Shown here in pieces: positions 22,739 to 22,782 of a stretch of DNA of 22,782 nt. Numbering within the stretch: the stretch's first letter is position 1; each line of letters starts with the position of its first letter. The notes below the pieces were generated by a model, which was not told where the DNA came from, did not search any database, and saw only the letters and a program-made list of their open reading frames with translations. The position numbers were made by a program, and so were the translations under genes. This DNA is from an uncultured Clostridia bacterium (lineage in GTDB: Bacteria > Bacillota > Clostridia > TANB77 > CAG-465): positions 1 through 22,782 of the forward strand of contig CAKPJL010000019.1 in the NCBI GenBank assembly GCA_934162655.1, given 5' to 3'.

Positions 22739-22782
22739 CTAACAAATTAGCAGAATTGTCATTGGTTGCTCCATCAACTTTG
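22731..22782 (-). CDS. 3' end of an unidentified frame entering from the right edge
   Basis: In one minus-strand frame the last 16 codons read KVDGATNDNSANLLGV and then stop (TAA at 22731-22733). Base composition is visibly richer in G and C than the neighbouring intergenic DNA, which suggests coding sequence, but 16 residues are too few to name a family. It overlaps the 5' end of the recombinase remnant in another frame. It may equally be chance. Confidence 0.25.
   Translation of the reverse strand, partial: KVDGATNDNSANLLGV

Noticed and set aside
1..22782. CRISPR array, intact insertion sequence, prophage, toxin–antitoxin or riboswitch
   Set aside because: No regularly spaced repeats, transposase, phage structural genes, paired small toxin/antitoxin genes or recognisable riboswitch leader were seen; intergenic spaces are all short and mostly accounted for by promoters and terminators.

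Overview
The window comes from an AT-rich, low-GC Gram-positive bacterium, most likely a clostridial Bacillota. The reasons are the gene families (recJ–rel order, RbgA, a BmrC/BmrD-like ABC pair, FchA, COG1768 phosphoesterase), the strong AGGAGG-type ribosome binding sites, the sigma-A promoters and the frequent GTG/TTG starts. UGA acts as a stop (for example in an ATGA overlap at 21067-21070), so this is not a Mollicutes code. Several conserved proteins have worn motifs, which could fit a host-associated or streamlined lineage, but that is inference.

Nearly everything is on the minus strand, so transcription runs from high to low coordinates. The exception is one 90-residue membrane protein at 4537-4809. 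From right to left the layout is: (1) the remnant of a serine recombinase and the tail of an unknown frame at the right edge; (2) rbgA, a small membrane protein and a degenerate DprA-like protein; (3) fchA, folD and a heterodimeric ABC exporter, behind a promoter at 20221-20249; (4) an AI-2E family permease with its own promoter and terminator; (5) dnaE and a PAP2 phosphatase; (6) recJ, rel and an MBL-fold hydrolase, ending at a bidirectional terminator; (7) the isolated plus-strand membrane gene, back to back with ung; (8) a site-2 protease homologue, tsaD and a metallophosphoesterase; (9) tRNA-Trp and an RsmB/F-type rRNA methyltransferase; (10) a minus-strand promoter leading out of the left edge, with two palindromic boxes upstream.

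Most genes are housekeeping: replication and repair (dnaE, recJ, ung), tRNA and rRNA modification and ribosome assembly (tsaD, rsmB-like, rbgA), stringent response (rel) and one-carbon metabolism (folD, fchA). I see no prophage, intact insertion sequence, CRISPR array or clear new defence system. The points most worth a second look are: a FolD whose catalytic lysine position is isoleucine, encoded next to a separate cyclohydrolase FchA; a Rel whose hydrolase HD motif is degenerate while its synthetase looks intact; a DprA-like protein that has lost its signature residues; and the lone plus-strand membrane gene. No gene-free stretch exceeds 300 bases.
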